Positions 52,719 through 61,731 of a DNA stretch of 64,000 nucleotides are shown one piece after another. The translations under genes and the position numbers were made by a program. A model generated the notes under the pieces. The model made no database searches and was not told where the DNA came from. It was given only the letters and a program-made list of their open reading frames with translations. Source of the stretch: Thiomicrorhabdus sp. Milos-T2 (lineage in GTDB: Bacteria; Pseudomonadota; Gammaproteobacteria; Thiomicrospirales; Thiomicrospiraceae); NCBI RefSeq assembly GCF_000702325.1, contig NZ_KL370891.1:62001-126000 (forward strand), given 5' to 3'. Position 1 is the first letter of the stretch. The number at the start of each line of letters is the position of its first letter.

Positions 52719-54791
52719 TTATGTATTTTTGGTTAGCCAATCTGTAAATTCGTTTTTTGGCATCGGCTGACCATATTTAAAACCTTGAAGTATGTCGCAG
52801 TTTTGACTCTGTAAAAATTGCTGCTGTTCTTCAATTTCAATCCCTTCTGCTACCACCTCAAGTTTTAAACTATCCGCCATAGCCAATATGGTTTTGGCAA
52901 TAGCCTTACCCTCAGAAGACTCTAAGTTCATAACAAATGAACGATCTATTTTAATGGTGTCGATTGGAAAACTATGTAAATACGCTAGCGAAGAATAGCC
53001 TGTACCAAAGTCATCGATAGAAAGTGAAACGCCAATAGCCTTAAGCCCATTTAATATATTAATATTAGTTTCTGCATTACTCATAGCAAGGCTTTCAGTG
53101 ATTTCTAAATCAATAAATTTAGGCGGTAGTTCGGTATTAGAAATAACATGCTGAACCAGCTCTATTAAATTAGATTGGCTAAATTGTCTGCTTGATAAGT
53201 TAATACCGATTCTTAGGTTAGAAAAACCGGTTTCATGCCAGTTTTGGGTGTCTTTAACAGCCGTCTCTAAAACATATTGGCCTATTTCAATTATCATTCC
53301 TGTGCTTTCAGCAATAGGAATAAAGATACCTGGAGAAATAATCCCTCTCTCTTGATGACGCCAACGAACGAGAGCTTCACAACCAATGGGTTTTAAAGTT
53401 TGTGCATCTACTTGAGGCTGGTAGAACACTTCAATCTCATTATTTAGCAATGCTTTACGTAGATCGTTTTCTAAAGCAAGCATGTCTTGGGCATTATCAT
53501 TTAGACTTGGGCTATAAAATATAAATTGATTACCGCCTCGTGATTTGGCTGATGTTCGGGCAATATTGGCATTATTTAAAAGGGTTTCCAAACCGTCTGC
53601 ATCATCAGGATAAACCGATACACCCATGCTATAGCTAATAAACAGCTCTTGATTATCTATCATAAACGGAGCATTTAAATCTTGCGAAAAACGGTTAAGC
53701 AGTAAGTTTAGTTCATCTAAATGTTCAGCATTTCGAATCAGTACAGCAAACTCATCACTTCCTAAACGAGCGGCAAAATCGCCTTCACGGGTAATTCTGT
53801 TTAATCTTTGTCCAAGAGAAATTAAGAGTGCATCGCCTTGTTCTTGGCCAAGGTTTTCATTGATTTGCTTAAATCTATCAATATCAAAAATGATAATGGC
53901 ACTTAATCGGCCTGAGCCATGATGCGTTAAATAGTCATTTACCGTTGTTGAAAAACTAGAGCGATTAGGTAATTCTGTAAGACTATCATGTTGTGTTTGG
54001 TATTGAATTAGCGTTTCTGCTTTATGTAAACGGCTAATATCCTGTGCAGACCCTGTTATTTTAGAGACTTTATTGGCTCTATCAAATGAAACCTCACCCA
54101 GGCACTCTATATGCGTTAAATTGCCATTGTGTTGCAGAGCTCTAAAGCTTATCTGCAGGTGAGATTGACCATGATTGGCTTCATTAATGGCTTGTTGAAT
54201 GATGGGAAAGTCTTTAGGGAGTACATTTGATAAGAACAAGTCTAAATTAATGCCTTGTTGTTTAGGAATACCAAATAGATTGAAAACTGATTCAGATCCA
54301 GTCACTTCATCCTTTAGTGCATCCCATTCCCAGTAACCGAGTTTAGCTAACTTTTGGGCAAATAATAATTGTGACTGACTTGAACGAAGCTTTGCTTCCA
54401 TTTCAGAAGTGCGCAATGCATATTTAAGGCGATGGGCTAATAGCTCCCCGTTAAGGGGTTTGGTGATGAAATCGGTTGCACCAGATTCAAACGCCAATTC
54501 AATGGACTCTGTATCTTCCAGTGATGTGAACATTAAAATAGGTATAGAGTGATCAAGCTCATAGTTACGTATCGCTTTAATCACTTCATAACCATTCATT
54601 TCAGGCATCATGGCATCAACTAATACCAATGTTGGTTTGTGTTCAATAAATTGAGAAAAGCCCTCTTTACCGTTTTTAGCTTCAATCAGTTCATAACCAT
54701 AATGCTGAAGCACTTTAGAAACCTTTAATCGAGTAACCGGGTCATCTTCGATTAGTAGAATACGTGTTGGCTTTGGACTTGTAGAAAGCAT
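52719..54791 (-). CDS. Receiver-PAS-GGDEF-EAL response regulator
   Basis: A 690-residue response regulator: receiver domain (about 1-125, phospho-Asp in LVLVDAMMPEMNGYE), a PAS domain (about 150-270), a GGDEF domain (about 275-430) and an EAL domain (about 445-685). The GGDEF motif is changed to GSDEF (RLGSDEFAV), so cyclase activity is doubtful. The EAL domain is intact (CEALVRWRH, ELTES-like EITES, DDFGTGYSS, IKIDRSFV, VAEGIE), so phosphodiesterase activity is likely. The start at 54791 is chosen because the receiver begins directly after it; the frame runs on to 54884, but the added 31 residues look like a chance hydrophobic stretch. Confidence 0.9.
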   Translation of the reverse strand: MLSTSPKPTRILLIEDDPVTRLKVSKVLQHYGYELIEAKNGKEGFSQFIEHKPTLVLVDAMMPEMNGYEVIKAIRNYELDHSIPILMFTSLEDTESIELAFESGATDFITKPLNGELLAHRLKYALRTSEMEAKLRSSQSQLLFAQKLAKLGYWEWDALKDEVTGSESVFNLFGIPKQQGINLDLFLSNVLPKDFPIIQQAINEANHGQSHLQISFRALQHNGNLTHIECLGEVSFDRANKVSKITGSAQDISRLHKAETLIQYQTQHDSLTELPNRSSFSTTVNDYLTHHGSGRLSAIIIFDIDRFKQINENLGQEQGDALLISLGQRLNRITREGDFAARLGSDEFAVLIRNAEHLDELNLLLNRFSQDLNAPFMIDNQELFISYSMGVSVYPDDADGLETLLNNANIARTSAKSRGGNQFIFYSPSLNDNAQDMLALENDLRKALLNNEIEVFYQPQVDAQTLKPIGCEALVRWRHQERGIISPGIFIPIAESTGMIIEIGQYVLETAVKDTQNWHETGFSNLRIGINLSSRQFSQSNLIELVQHVISNTELPPKFIDLEITESLAMSNAETNINILNGLKAIGVSLSIDDFGTGYSSLAYLHSFPIDTIKIDRSFVMNLESSEGKAIAKTILAMADSLKLEVVAEGIEIEEQQQFLQSQNCDILQGFKYGQPMPKNEFTDWLTKNT

Positions 54792-55046
54792 AAACAGAAT
54801 ATCAAAATTAAGGCAATGTTTAATAGTGTAGCGGCTTATTGTGATAATTAAAATAAATAATCCAAGCAATAAAGTAATAATCAAGTAAAGCTTGTTTTAA
54901 GTTAATTTTTGTCGAGTCATCTAATTTTAAAAATTAAACTTAACCTGACAAGACAGCAGTTAATTACTAACCTAACTTGATAAAAATTCATTATCAGATT
55001 TGAGTTATTTTCCACTTTTCTGATGCTTATATAGAAGCTTGGATAA
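54792..55046. other. AT-rich spacer upstream of the receiver-GGDEF-EAL gene
   Basis: About 255 bases with no gene that I can support. It probably carries the promoter of the response-regulator gene. It grades into a long repeat (55047-55277). Confidence 0.35.
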
Positions 55047-55277
55047 ACGCCTTAAGTCCCCTTGTAATAAATGGTGCAAGGTTCTTAGCGTAGTGAACGG
55101 TAAAAAAACGCTGCTGTTTGAGCGTAGCGAGTTCAGCGTTTTCAGTTCACAAGCTTAGAACTTGCCCATTTATGGAGCGGGGTTTGTTTTTTGGTTACTT
55201 TTTTGCCAAATTGCAAAAAGTAACGGGAAGCCTGAATGACAATATTTAAGGCAAAGGCTAATATTTTAAAGGCTTCT
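55047..55277. repeat. Long dispersed repeat, family 2, copy 1
   Basis: Matches the segment at about 61766-62000: CCCCTTG-AATAAAT, GTGCAAGGT, then AACGCTGCTGTT, GAGCGTAGC, GAGTTCAGCGTTTTCAG, AGAACTTGCC, and GGGAAGCCT with GGCTTCTCAA at the end. The beginning and middle are inverted repeats of each other (AATAAATGGTGCAAGGTTCT against AGAACTTGCCCATTTAT). Confidence 0.75.
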
Positions 55278-55326
55278 CAATCGCTGTACTTTCTGGTTAA
55301 ATCTAAGCTTTTACACCTAATACCAA

Positions 55327-55764
55327 TCAAGTTTCAAGCCAAAAGGTAACTGGCCCATTATTAGTTAACGAAACCTGCATGTCAGCACCAAATTTACCTG
55401 TTTTAACCAATGCATAATTCTGAGTGCATGTTTTTACAAACTCTCCAAATAGATTTTCAGCAATGTCAGGCGCTGCAGCAGAAGAGAAGCTTGGCCTTAA
55501 GCCGCTTTGAGTCGTTGCAGCAAGTGTAAATTGTGGTACAAGTAATAATTGGCCATTAGCTTGTTGAATGTTTAAATTCATTTTGTCATTTTCATCCGCA
55601 AATACTCGATAGTTTAATAACTTATGAGCCATTTTCTGGATTGACGTCAAATTGTCATTTGGCTGAAATGCTGTTAAAACTACCAGGCCTGGTCCTATTA
55701 TGGCAATGGCTTTGCTATTTACCTCTACCTTCGCTTGAGTTACTCTTTGAATTAAACAAATCAT
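55327..55764 (-). CDS. dtd: D-aminoacyl-tRNA deacylase Dtd
   Basis: A 145-residue enzyme that removes D-amino acids from tRNA. It has ICLIQRVTQAKVEV at the start, the VPQFTLAA motif and the C-terminal NNGPVTFWLE. The perfect 12-bp palindrome at 55682 is read as Pro-Gly-Leu-Val. It lies just after the iminopeptidase gene (gap 6 bp). Confidence 0.95.
   Translation of the reverse strand: MICLIQRVTQAKVEVNSKAIAIIGPGLVVLTAFQPNDNLTSIQKMAHKLLNYRVFADENDKMNLNIQQANGQLLLVPQFTLAATTQSGLRPSFSSAAAPDIAENLFGEFVKTCTQNYALVKTGKFGADMQVSLTNNGPVTFWLET
55682..55693. repeat. 12-bp palindrome ACCAGGCCTGGT
   Basis: Perfect copy inside dtd, read as Pro-Gly-Leu-Val; the first after a 14.7-kb gap without a perfect copy. 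Confidence 0.9.
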
Positions 55765-55770
55765 GTAAAT

Positions 55771-56721
55771 TTATTGTTCCGCAAATAAATCAGTTTCAGC
55801 CACCAGCGCTTTAGTGATTTCAGCTTCCATGGCTGAGTGCCCTGAGTGATTGCAGATGATGAGTTTAGAATTTGGCAATACTTCGTGTAACTCAAACGCC
55901 TGATTTACTGGGCAAACCATGTCGTAGCGACCATGAATTATGGTAATAGGCAGTTGTTTAATGTTTTTAGCATCGTTAATGATTTGATCTTTTTCAATAA
56001 AAGCTTGATGCTGGAAGTAGTGGCATTCAATTCTTGCCATAGCCAAAGCATGAAAAGGATCGCCAAAATGGTTTACGGTATTTTGATCAGTTTCTAGGTT
56101 GGAGGTTCTTCCTTCCCAAATAGACCAAGCCTCAGCCGCTTTCATTCGAGCCACTTCGTTATGACTGGTTAGTAAATCATGGTAAGCATCAATCATATTG
56201 TGACGATTTTCAGGCTCTACTGGCGCAATAAAGTCTTTCCAATATTCCGGGTAAAAACGGCTAGCCCCTTCTTGATAAAACCAGTTAACATCTTGTTCGC
56301 GGCATAAAAATATACCGCGCAAGATTAACCCTAAAGCTCTTTCTGGATAGGTTTGTGCATAAAGTAGAGATAAGGTTGAACCCCAAGAACCTCCAAAAAG
56401 TAGCCATTTATCAATGTCTAAGTGACGGCGGATTTTTTCAATATCCTCAATCAGGTGGGCTGAGGTATTGTTTGTTAGGCAAGCATGAGGTCTAGAACGT
56501 CCACAACCACGCTGATCAAAGAGAACAATACGATATTCCAAAGGGTCAAAGAATTGCCTATGAATCGGTGAATATCCTCCACCAGGGCCACCATGAATAA
56601 AAAGAACAGGAATCCCCTCTGGATTACCACACTCTTCAATGTGTAATGTATGGGTGCTGTCAACTTGAAGACTATGCTGAACGTAAGGTTCAATTGGGGC
56701 ATATAGGTATTGTGAAATCAT
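55771..56721 (-). CDS. pip: Proline iminopeptidase
   Basis: A 316-residue alpha/beta hydrolase that cleaves N-terminal proline. It has the oxyanion motif HGGPGGGYSP, DQRGCGRSRPHA, the nucleophile GGSWGSTLSLLYA, and the late catalytic residues in HGRYDMVCP and HSGHSAME. It is co-directional with dtd (gap 6 bp). Confidence 0.94.
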   Translation of the reverse strand: MISQYLYAPIEPYVQHSLQVDSTHTLHIEECGNPEGIPVLFIHGGPGGGYSPIHRQFFDPLEYRIVLFDQRGCGRSRPHACLTNNTSAHLIEDIEKIRRHLDIDKWLLFGGSWGSTLSLLYAQTYPERALGLILRGIFLCREQDVNWFYQEGASRFYPEYWKDFIAPVEPENRHNMIDAYHDLLTSHNEVARMKAAEAWSIWEGRTSNLETDQNTVNHFGDPFHALAMARIECHYFQHQAFIEKDQIINDAKNIKQLPITIIHGRYDMVCPVNQAFELHEVLPNSKLIICNHSGHSAMEAEITKALVAETDLFAEQ

Positions 56722-56987
56722 TTGAGTGATATTCTTCCTGCTAATTTAATGAAGGTTTGCACGAAAATCTGCTCAAATAAAAATAATTGATAATCACCAG
56801 TTTTTTATCTTTAAGGGGAAAAGTAGGCATATTTTTTTCACCTAAATTAGGTTCTTATTCTAGGAGTACAGATTTATAAGTAGAAATTCTAACACTTTAT
56901 TTTCGACTGTTATTATTTTGTTTTACGGGTTTTACCAATTGATTTAGCTTGAATTCGCATAGTCTGTGATGCTTTATTTTAGAGATA
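56722..56987. other. Spacer between pip and the typA terminator
   Basis: About 265 AT-rich bases without a gene. It should contain the promoter of pip-dtd. A faint MITE-like stretch (GGTTTGCACGAAAATCTGC) occurs near 56755, too weak to annotate. Confidence 0.35.
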
Positions 56988-57015
56988 AAAAAACCAGCGT
57001 TAAAGCTGGTTTTTT
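56988..57015 (-). terminator. Intrinsic terminator after typA (bidirectional)
   Basis: AAAACCAGC pairs with GCTGGTTTT across a 6-nt loop, with A-run and T-run on the two sides. It lies 22 bp after the typA stop codon. Confidence 0.9.
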
Positions 57016-57036
57016 AGGGTGTTAATTTTATGTAAA

Positions 57037-58860
57037 TTAACCTTTAGAACGTCCTGCACGCTTACGTTCGTTTTCAGTTAGGAATTTTTTACGAATACGT
57101 ACACTTTCTGGAGTCACTTCAACTAGTTCATCATCATCGATGAATTCAAGTGCTTGTTCAAGCGAGAAACGAACAGGAGGCGTTAAGGTTAATGCTTCAT
57201 CTGTACCCGATGCACGCATGTTAGTTAACTGCTTACCTTTAACCGGATTAACGGTTAAATCATTTGCTCGGCTGTGAAGTCCAATAACCATACCTTCATA
57301 AACTTCTTCACCATGACCAACATATAGGCGGCCACGATCTTGTAAGTTAAATAAAGAGAAGGCTAGTGCTTTACCTGTTTCCATAGAGATTAATACACCA
57401 CGTGTTCTTTCACCAACCGTTCCTGCAAATTTAGGACCGTAGTGAGAGAAACTTGAGAAGATTAAACCTTCACCCTGAGTGGCTGTCATAAACTCAGTAC
57501 GGAAACCGATTAATCCACGTGACGGGATGATAAAATCAATACGTACACGACCATGTCCGTCTGGAACCATATCTTGCATTTCACCTTTACGAAGGCCTAA
57601 TGCTTCCATAATAGTTCCTTGTGCATCTTCAGGTACATCAACCGTTAAAGTTTCATAAGGTTCTTGTGTTTCACCGTCAACTTCACGGAAGATTACTTCC
57701 GGACGAGAGATACCCATTTCAAAACCTTCACGACGCATCGTTTCGATTAGAACTGAAAGGTGAAGTTCACCACGTCCAGAAACACGGAATTTGTTAGCGT
57801 CATCAGTGTCTTCAACACGTAAAGCAACGTTAGTTAGTAGCTCTTTGTCAAGACGTTCACGAATTTGACGTGAAGTTAATAACTTACCTTCTTTACCAAC
57901 AAAAGGAGAGTTGTTTACTTGGAAAGTCATGCTTACTGTCGGCTCATCAATAGTCAATGCAGGTAAGGCTTCTGGGTGGTTAGGATCACAGATTGTTTCA
58001 GAAATCATTAATGGATCGAAACCTGCGAATGCAATGATATCACCCGCGTGTGCTTCTTCAACGTTAATACGCTCAAGACCGTGGTAACCGAAGATTTCCC
58101 CCATCTTACCGTTACGGATATTACCTTTCGCATCAACAATACGTACTGGCATCCCAACTTGGCAAGAACCGCGTTTGATTCGTCCAGTTCCGATAACACC
58201 CTTGTAAGTGTCGTAGTCTAAAGAGATACACTGAATTTGGAACGGTCCACCTAAGTCTACATCTGGTGGAGAAACTTTATCTACAATGGTTTGGAATATA
58301 GGTTGCATGTCACCTTCACGAACATCTTCGTCAAAACCAGAGAAACCATTTAATCCAGAAGCATAAAGGACTTCAAAATCCATCTGCTCATCAGTTGCGC
58401 CTAAACGGTCAAATAGATCAAATGTTTGGTCAAGTACCCAGTCAGGACGAGCACCAGGGCGGTCAATTTTATTGATAACAACAATCGGTCTTAACCCTTG
58501 AGCTAAGGCTTTTTCTGTTACAAAACGCGTTTGAGGCATAGGGCCTTCAACTGAGTCAACTAATAGTAAAACCGAGTCAACCATCGATAAAATACGCTCT
58601 ACTTCACCACCAAAGTCGGCGTGTCCTGGAGTATCTACGATGTTGATGCGATAGTCATTCCACTTAACGGCTGTGTTTTTAGATAGGATAGTGATTCCAC
58701 GCTCTTTTTCAAGATCGTTAGAATCCATCATGCGCTCACCCATATCTTTACGTTCATCCAACGTACCAGATTGTTTTAATAGTTGGTCTACCAAGGTTGT
58801 TTTACCGTGGTCAACGTGGGCAATAATTGCGATATTGCGAATATGCTGAGTTGTCATCAA
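57037..58860 (-). CDS. typA: Translational GTPase TypA/BipA
   Basis: A ribosome-associated GTPase involved in 50S assembly and stress adaptation. G-domain motifs are AHVDHGKTT, the RGITI switch, [14 protein letters not shown] and NKIDRPGA. Domains II, III, V and the BipA-specific C-terminus follow ([15 protein letters not shown], then [19 protein letters not shown]). At 607 residues it has normal length. It is monocistronic. Confidence 0.96.
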   Translation of the reverse strand: MMTTQHIRNIAIIAHVDHGKTTLVDQLLKQSGTLDERKDMGERMMDSNDLEKERGITILSKNTAVKWNDYRINIVDTPGHADFGGEVERILSMVDSVLLLVDSVEGPMPQTRFVTEKALAQGLRPIVVINKIDRPGARPDWVLDQTFDLFDRLGATDEQMDFEVLYASGLNGFSGFDEDVREGDMQPIFQTIVDKVSPPDVDLGGPFQIQCISLDYDTYKGVIGTGRIKRGSCQVGMPVRIVDAKGNIRNGKMGEIFGYHGLERINVEEAHAGDIIAFAGFDPLMISETICDPNHPEALPALTIDEPTVSMTFQVNNSPFVGKEGKLLTSRQIRERLDKELLTNVALRVEDTDDANKFRVSGRGELHLSVLIETMRREGFEMGISRPEVIFREVDGETQEPYETLTVDVPEDAQGTIMEALGLRKGEMQDMVPDGHGRVRIDFIIPSRGLIGFRTEFMTATQGEGLIFSSFSHYGPKFAGTVGERTRGVLISMETGKALAFSLFNLQDRGRLYVGHGEEVYEGMVIGLHSRANDLTVNPVKGKQLTNMRASGTDEALTLTPPVRFSLEQALEFIDDDELVEVTPESVRIRKKFLTENERKRAGRSKG

Positions 58861-59021
58861 GAGGCTCTCTATTTTACTAGTGGTTTCTAAGACTTAGATA
58901 ATCCAGATAAGATTTAATAGGATTGCGTAGGGCTTAAGAATTTTAAAAGAAGGTATTATAATGAAATTAAACGGAATTTATAGAAAATTGATGATTTTTC
59001 TTTCAGTAATCATTTCAGCAA

Positions 59022-59237
59022 GATATCTTTGCGTGAGAGGGGAGCGAAAGAAAATGTGGTGAAAATTATCTGATTTAGGCGAGAAACGCCGCTAATAGCG
59101 AGTTATGAACAAGTTATTGGCAGGATATTGGCAAGATGTTGGCAAGTTGTCGCCCAACTGAAGTGCTTTTGAGGTGCAACAGTAATCAGGCGGTTTTAAG
59201 TGTTTTAGTTTGTGTAAGCACCTCAAGCAAAGGTGTC
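59022..59237. mobile_element. Degraded MITE-like copy between yeeE-like genes and typA
   Basis: The ends are GATATCTTTGCGTGAG and AAGCAAAGGTGTC. The interior still shows GCGAAAGAAAATG and CAAGTTGTCGCCCAACTGAAGTGC. A CAAG(G/A)TATTGG-type segment is repeated inside. This is the oldest-looking copy; the target duplication is lost. The rest of 58861-59251 holds nothing further. Confidence 0.7.
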
Positions 59238-59251
59238 TTCAAGCTAAGGTG

Positions 59252-59803
59252 CTAACTTTTAAAGGCGTCTGCATAGTTGCCATTGTTGGCGATATAGGTT
59301 TGTAAAACACCATAAGCCATTGTGCCTAAGAGTAAACCCGCTAAGGTAAATATAGCACTAATTTTCCCTTCACCTAGCATTGCCGGTACTGTGCCGGGGC
59401 ATGCTGCGGTCATTGCCCAGCCAATTCCAAATAAAAACGCACCCGTTACTAAGCCTTTTTGGTAAGGTTTTTTAACAAAGTCGACTTCCATCCCAGTAGT
59501 AACCGCAAGTACGTGATATTTTTTCATTAAATATACGCCAATCATCGAAACCATAACCGCCGTACCAATTACTTTCATAAGCTGAAAATCAATAAAAAGA
59601 AACATTTTAGCGTGATAGTCAAAAGTGGTAGCGCCTGCGTGGCTCATTAAAAAACCAAAAGTAGCTCCCATTAAAAGGCCTAAAATATTGGCACGATAAG
59701 CGTAAACAAAAGAGATAACGGTCAACTTTGCACTCTCAATAAACGGCTTATTATGTGAGTTATTATGAGTATTATGCGGTTCGTTTTTAGATTCGTGATT
59801 CAT
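59252..59803 (-). CDS. YeeE/YedE-family half-transporter (sulfur-compound permease), second gene
   Basis: A 183-residue membrane protein with about four helices and the family signature GIGWAMTAACPGTVPAMLGEG. Half-size YeeE/YedE proteins are encoded in pairs (PmpA/PmpB type) and are linked to uptake of thiosulfate or other sulfur compounds, fitting a sulfur-oxidiser. The N-terminus is unusually His/Asn-rich (NEPHNTHNNSHNKP). It is 10 bp after the partner gene. Confidence 0.86.
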   Translation of the reverse strand: MNHESKNEPHNTHNNSHNKPFIESAKLTVISFVYAYRANILGLLMGATFGFLMSHAGATTFDYHAKMFLFIDFQLMKVIGTAVMVSMIGVYLMKKYHVLAVTTGMEVDFVKKPYQKGLVTGAFLFGIGWAMTAACPGTVPAMLGEGKISAIFTLAGLLLGTMAYGVLQTYIANNGNYADAFKS

Positions 59804-59813
59804 AATTGTTCTT

Positions 59814-60326
59814 TTAAAAGTTAAATAGGAGTTGAGTCATTAAAAAGGCACTCATAAAAAATACCGCACCGGCTAATAAGCTAGGAGGGTTCATCATGGC
59901 ACCGCCCACTAATGCATGGCCCGTAGTGCAAGCTCCGGCTAAGCGAGCACCAAAACCTAATAGCATGCCTCCAAAAATTAACCAAATCGCTTTAGCAGCA
60001 TCGGATTGGGGTAAAATTTCTTCATACATTCCCATGTCAAAACTCCAATGCCAAGGTTCTGGCGAGCTCAATGCACTTAACAAGCCACCAATAGGGATGC
60101 CAATTAAAAACCATAATTTTGTATTGTTGCGTTGGCTATATTCACCTTGGCGGTAGAAACTCATCTTTTTACAGATGTAGCCACAAACATTGCCATACCC
60201 TGTAGAGCAACCAGCGGGTTTACCAATTAACCAAAAATGTAAAATTACAAATAAGCCAATAGCGAGTCCAGCTAACCATCCACTCCACACTGAAATTTCC
60301 ATTACAGTAAGTCCTAATAAAATCAA
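59814..60326 (-). CDS. YeeE/YedE-family half-transporter, first gene
   Basis: A 170-residue membrane protein with about five helices. Signature pieces are GKPAGCSTGYGNVCGY and LLGFGARLAGACTTGHALVGG, with conserved Cys in both. It pairs with the next gene (gap 10 bp) to make a full YeeE-like channel. The substrate is inferred from the family, not from this sequence. Confidence 0.87.
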   Translation of the reverse strand: MILLGLTVMEISVWSGWLAGLAIGLFVILHFWLIGKPAGCSTGYGNVCGYICKKMSFYRQGEYSQRNNTKLWFLIGIPIGGLLSALSSPEPWHWSFDMGMYEEILPQSDAAKAIWLIFGGMLLGFGARLAGACTTGHALVGGAMMNPPSLLAGAVFFMSAFLMTQLLFNF

Positions 60327-60404
60327 TAATGCTGGTATTGTTAAATGTTTTGCTTAATGAGTCAAAACAGGGTTTTTATTAGGTCGATAAGTAAGACTTA
60401 TTTA

Positions 60405-60416
60405 ACCAGGCCTGGT
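60405..60416. repeat. 12-bp palindrome ACCAGGCCTGGT
   Basis: Perfect copy in the spacer between the YeeE-like pair and the CPXCG gene. Confidence 0.9.
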
Positions 60417-60447
60417 TGTTTTAAAGAGAAGGTTTTTTTGCATCAGT

Positions 60448-60639
60448 TTAGTAATAGTCATCATCTTCGCTGAGTGCTTGAATATTGGTATTATTAGAGT
60501 CGATATCCACAATTAAATGAATAGGTCGACAGCACACAAAACAGTCTTCAATATATTCCTGGTGTGGTTCTGAAGGATCAATTACCAACTCAATGGTTTC
60601 CGAGCAATAAGGGCATTGAATATTTTTAGTGTCTAGCAT
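60448..60639 (-). CDS. CPXCG-motif Cys-rich small protein
   Basis: A 63-residue protein with IQCPYCSETIELVID and DCFVCCRPIHLIVDID, two Cys pairs typical of the CPXCG family of small zinc-ribbon proteins of unknown function. The ATG at 60639 is chosen for the GAGG eight bases upstream; the frame extends to a GTG at 60648. Confidence 0.85.
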   Translation of the reverse strand: MLDTKNIQCPYCSETIELVIDPSEPHQEYIEDCFVCCRPIHLIVDIDSNNTNIQALSEDDDYY

Positions 60640-60664
60640 GACGTTCACCTCGTTTTATCTAATA

Positions 60665-60940
60665 GAGACCTTAGCACCCAAGGGCATAAACACGAGATAG
60701 GTGCGAAAGAAAAATAGGCGTGAGTACCCCTTGAGGGTAAAAAATTTGCCTGATTCTCGACTTACCCCTTCGGGCGTCGAGTTCTTCGTTTGCGGCGGAA
60801 AGTGCAGGGAATAGCTAGCTATTAGCAAGTTGTCGCCCAACGGAAGTGCCCTTGGGGTACAACAAAAATCAGGTGAATTTTTACCCTCAAGGGGCACCTA
60901 GAACCATTTTTACTCGTGCATATTCTCGTGCAAAGGTCTC
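60665..60940. mobile_element. MITE-like fold-back element, 276-bp long form with TAATA duplication
   Basis: The longest copy, from GAGACCTTAGCACC to GTGCAAAGGTCTC, with perfect TAATA on both sides (60660-60664 and 60941-60945). It has an extra TACCCCTTGAGGGTAAAA block near the left end. It lies upstream of the CPXCG gene and gives a spurious ORF at 60655-60897. Confidence 0.9.
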
Positions 60941-60966
60941 TAATAGTGTTAATGGTAATAGTTTAG

Positions 60967-60978
60967 ACCAGGCCTGGT
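60967..60978. repeat. 12-bp palindrome ACCAGGCCTGGT
   Basis: Perfect copy between the MITE and the YjfB-like gene, in its presumed promoter region. Confidence 0.9.
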
Positions 60979-61073
60979 TAGTTAGAATAAATCTATTTTA
61001 TATTTCTGCTAAAGAATTTAGAAACCGGTCGATAACTTACTATAACGATAGGTTTAATTAAGAGGGAAAAGCA

Positions 61074-61289
61074 ATGGATATTTCAAATGTTTCCGCAGGA
61101 GCAATGGTTAGCGCGGCTTTGGCTCAACAAGAAGTTTATGCACAAAACCAAGTGAATGTTTCCATGTTTAAAAAAGCCTTAGATACGCAATCTCAAAATG
61201 CGATGACGCTAATTGATTCTTTACCACAGCTACCAAGTACCCAAGGATTACCGGCTAATTTAGGCAATAACATTAATACTACTGCTTAA
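61074..61289 (+). CDS. YjfB-family small protein
   Basis: A 71-residue soluble protein starting MDISNVSAGAMVSAALAQQEV, matching the YjfB family (putative motility protein), which has the same N-terminal pattern and a Gln-rich middle. AGAGGGAAAAG precedes the ATG. No flagellar genes are nearby. Its role is unknown. Confidence 0.78.
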   Translation: MDISNVSAGAMVSAALAQQEVYAQNQVNVSMFKKALDTQSQNAMTLIDSLPQLPSTQGLPANLGNNINTTA

Positions 61290-61321
61290 TTCTTAATATT
61301 TAGTTCGGGCTTTAGAATTCT

Positions 61322-61333
61322 ACCAGGCCTGGT
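61322..61333. repeat. 12-bp palindrome ACCAGGCCTGGT
   Basis: Perfect copy 32 bp after the YjfB-like stop codon. Confidence 0.9.
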
Positions 61334-61719
61334 AAAACCCTAAATAAGTTGATTTTCATAATTATTGAGAAGCCTTTTTGATATTTATAGGTCTTTAATC
61401 TCATGGCACTGGCTTCCCGTCACCTTTTCTCGTCTCTTCAGCCGAGTTCTTTTTTTGCTGTTCGACAAAAAATAACCAATACGCGCCCTGAAAGAATTGC
61501 CCTTAGGGCAAACCCTAAAGACACAATCTATTTCACTAAGTTTGCTAGCTAAGATTTCAAAACTCGCTCGTGCCCTCAGGAAATGCCCTTGGGGTAATCA
61601 AACAGCACAAACTTTTAACCGCAGCCTTCACTAAGTAAAAGAGCGATTTCTTACAGAGGGAGGTTTTTTACGTTAATTCCGTATTTAGAGTTCTTCGATA
61701 GCTTGTGCTAAATTATTTG

Positions 61720-61731
61720 ACCAGGCCTGGT
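61720..61731. repeat. 12-bp palindrome ACCAGGCCTGGT
   Basis: Perfect copy in the repeat-rich spacer, 35 bp before the family-2 repeat copy. Confidence 0.9.
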
